Positions 63,735 to 64,000 of a DNA stretch of 64,000 nucleotides are shown here, piece after piece. The DNA is from Trichinella spiralis. Lineage: Eukaryota; Nematoda; Enoplea; Trichinellida; Trichinellidae. Numbering within the stretch: the stretch's first letter is position 1; each line of letters opens with the position of its first letter. A program made the position numbers and the translations under genes. Location: positions 3,554,254 to 3,618,253 of the forward strand of contig CM012954.1 of assembly GCA_000181795.3 (NCBI GenBank), read 5' to 3'. The notes beneath the pieces were generated by a model. The model was not told the DNA's origin. It saw only the letters and a list, made by a program, of their open reading frames with translations, and did no database searches.

Positions 63735-64000
63735 TTTTAAAATTGCTAGGCAGCCTCAGGCTTAGCTTACGGCGTTGCCTAGGGTCAACCTTCAGGCGTT
63801 GCCTGGGGCTTAATTTTTGAAAATCTTGAAAGCTTTTAGAAATTTTGCCGGAGGCGTAGCCCCAAGCGTAGCCTGAGGGTAAATATTTTTTTAAATTTGC
63901 TTGAAGCATAGCCTGAAGGCACATGTTTTTTTAGAAATATCCTGAGGCATAGCCTGAGGGGTAAAATTTTTTTTAAATTGCCTGAAGCGTAGCCTAAGGC
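63735..64000. repeat. degenerate GCCT/AGGC-rich interspersed repeat
   Basis: At least eight imperfect copies of a motif like GCGTAGCCTGAGG, some inverted, separated by T/A-rich spacers of about 15–35 bp such as GGTAAAATTTTTTTT. It runs off the right edge of the window. The motif is partly self-complementary (GCCTNAGGC). Confidence 0.75.

Noticed and set aside
63427-63924. 165-codon minus-strand ORF with Pro/Ser/Leu repeats
   Set aside because: It is produced by the 17-bp minisatellite (51-bp coding period) and has no splice context or non-repeat conservation.

Overview
This is nuclear DNA of a eukaryote and almost certainly a nematode. Genes are split by many AT-rich introns with GT–AG borders (acceptors mostly TTTCAG or TTTTAG, but variable). 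The window carries an MSP-domain gene, a DUF19-type secreted protein and a CAP/SCP gene family, a combination typical of nematodes. Intron borders are looser than in Caenorhabditis and some introns reach 5 kb, so I suspect a non-Caenorhabditis lineage, possibly clade I/Dorylaimia; that is inference. No tRNA, rRNA, CRISPR or intact transposon was recognised. Gene models were built by hand from splice sites and family conservation. Most recognised models have splice phases that close to a whole number of codons.

Layout. 0–3.4 kb: one partial first exon and one orphan exon, otherwise AT-rich sequence. 3.4–20.4 kb: arylformamidase (−), RIC1 (+) and serum response factor SRF (−). The first two are head-to-head and the last two tail-to-tail. 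SRF has a 5 kb intron and about 6 kb of non-coding upstream DNA rich in microsatellites and a perfect 56-bp palindrome. 26.8–29.3 kb: DPY30 (−) and an intronless MSP-domain protein with an acidic repeat tail (+), divergently arranged. 30.9–46.2 kb: a block of five secreted-protein genes. These are a three-CUB/LDLa protein ending in a catalytically dead trypsin fold, a DUF19-like Cys-rich protein (−), and a tandem triplet of CAP proteins each fused to a C-terminal module made of about three DUF5648-like repeats. 48–59.6 kb: a compact housekeeping block of CDC6 (−), glutaminyl cyclase QPCT (+), CCDC97 (+), tubulin cofactor B (−), FRMD8 (+) and CHAC2 (−). 60–64 kb: weak candidate exons of an unidentified gene, then a 17-bp G-rich minisatellite and a degenerate GCCT/AGGC-rich repeat at the window edge.

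How it fits together. The housekeeping genes have no evident shared pathway: DNA replication licensing (CDC6), chromatin (DPY30), transcription (SRF), Golgi trafficking (RIC1), tubulin folding (TBCB), glutathione turnover (CHAC2), tryptophan catabolism (AFMID), N-terminal pyroglutamate formation (QPCT) and membrane-protein control (FRMD8). The most unusual part is the secreted block. Its members have lost canonical catalytic or metal residues (dead S1 triad, missing CAP His), and four of the five have a TATAAA box at nearly the same distance (46–54 bp) upstream of the start codon, suggesting strong tissue-specific expression, for example in gland or gut.
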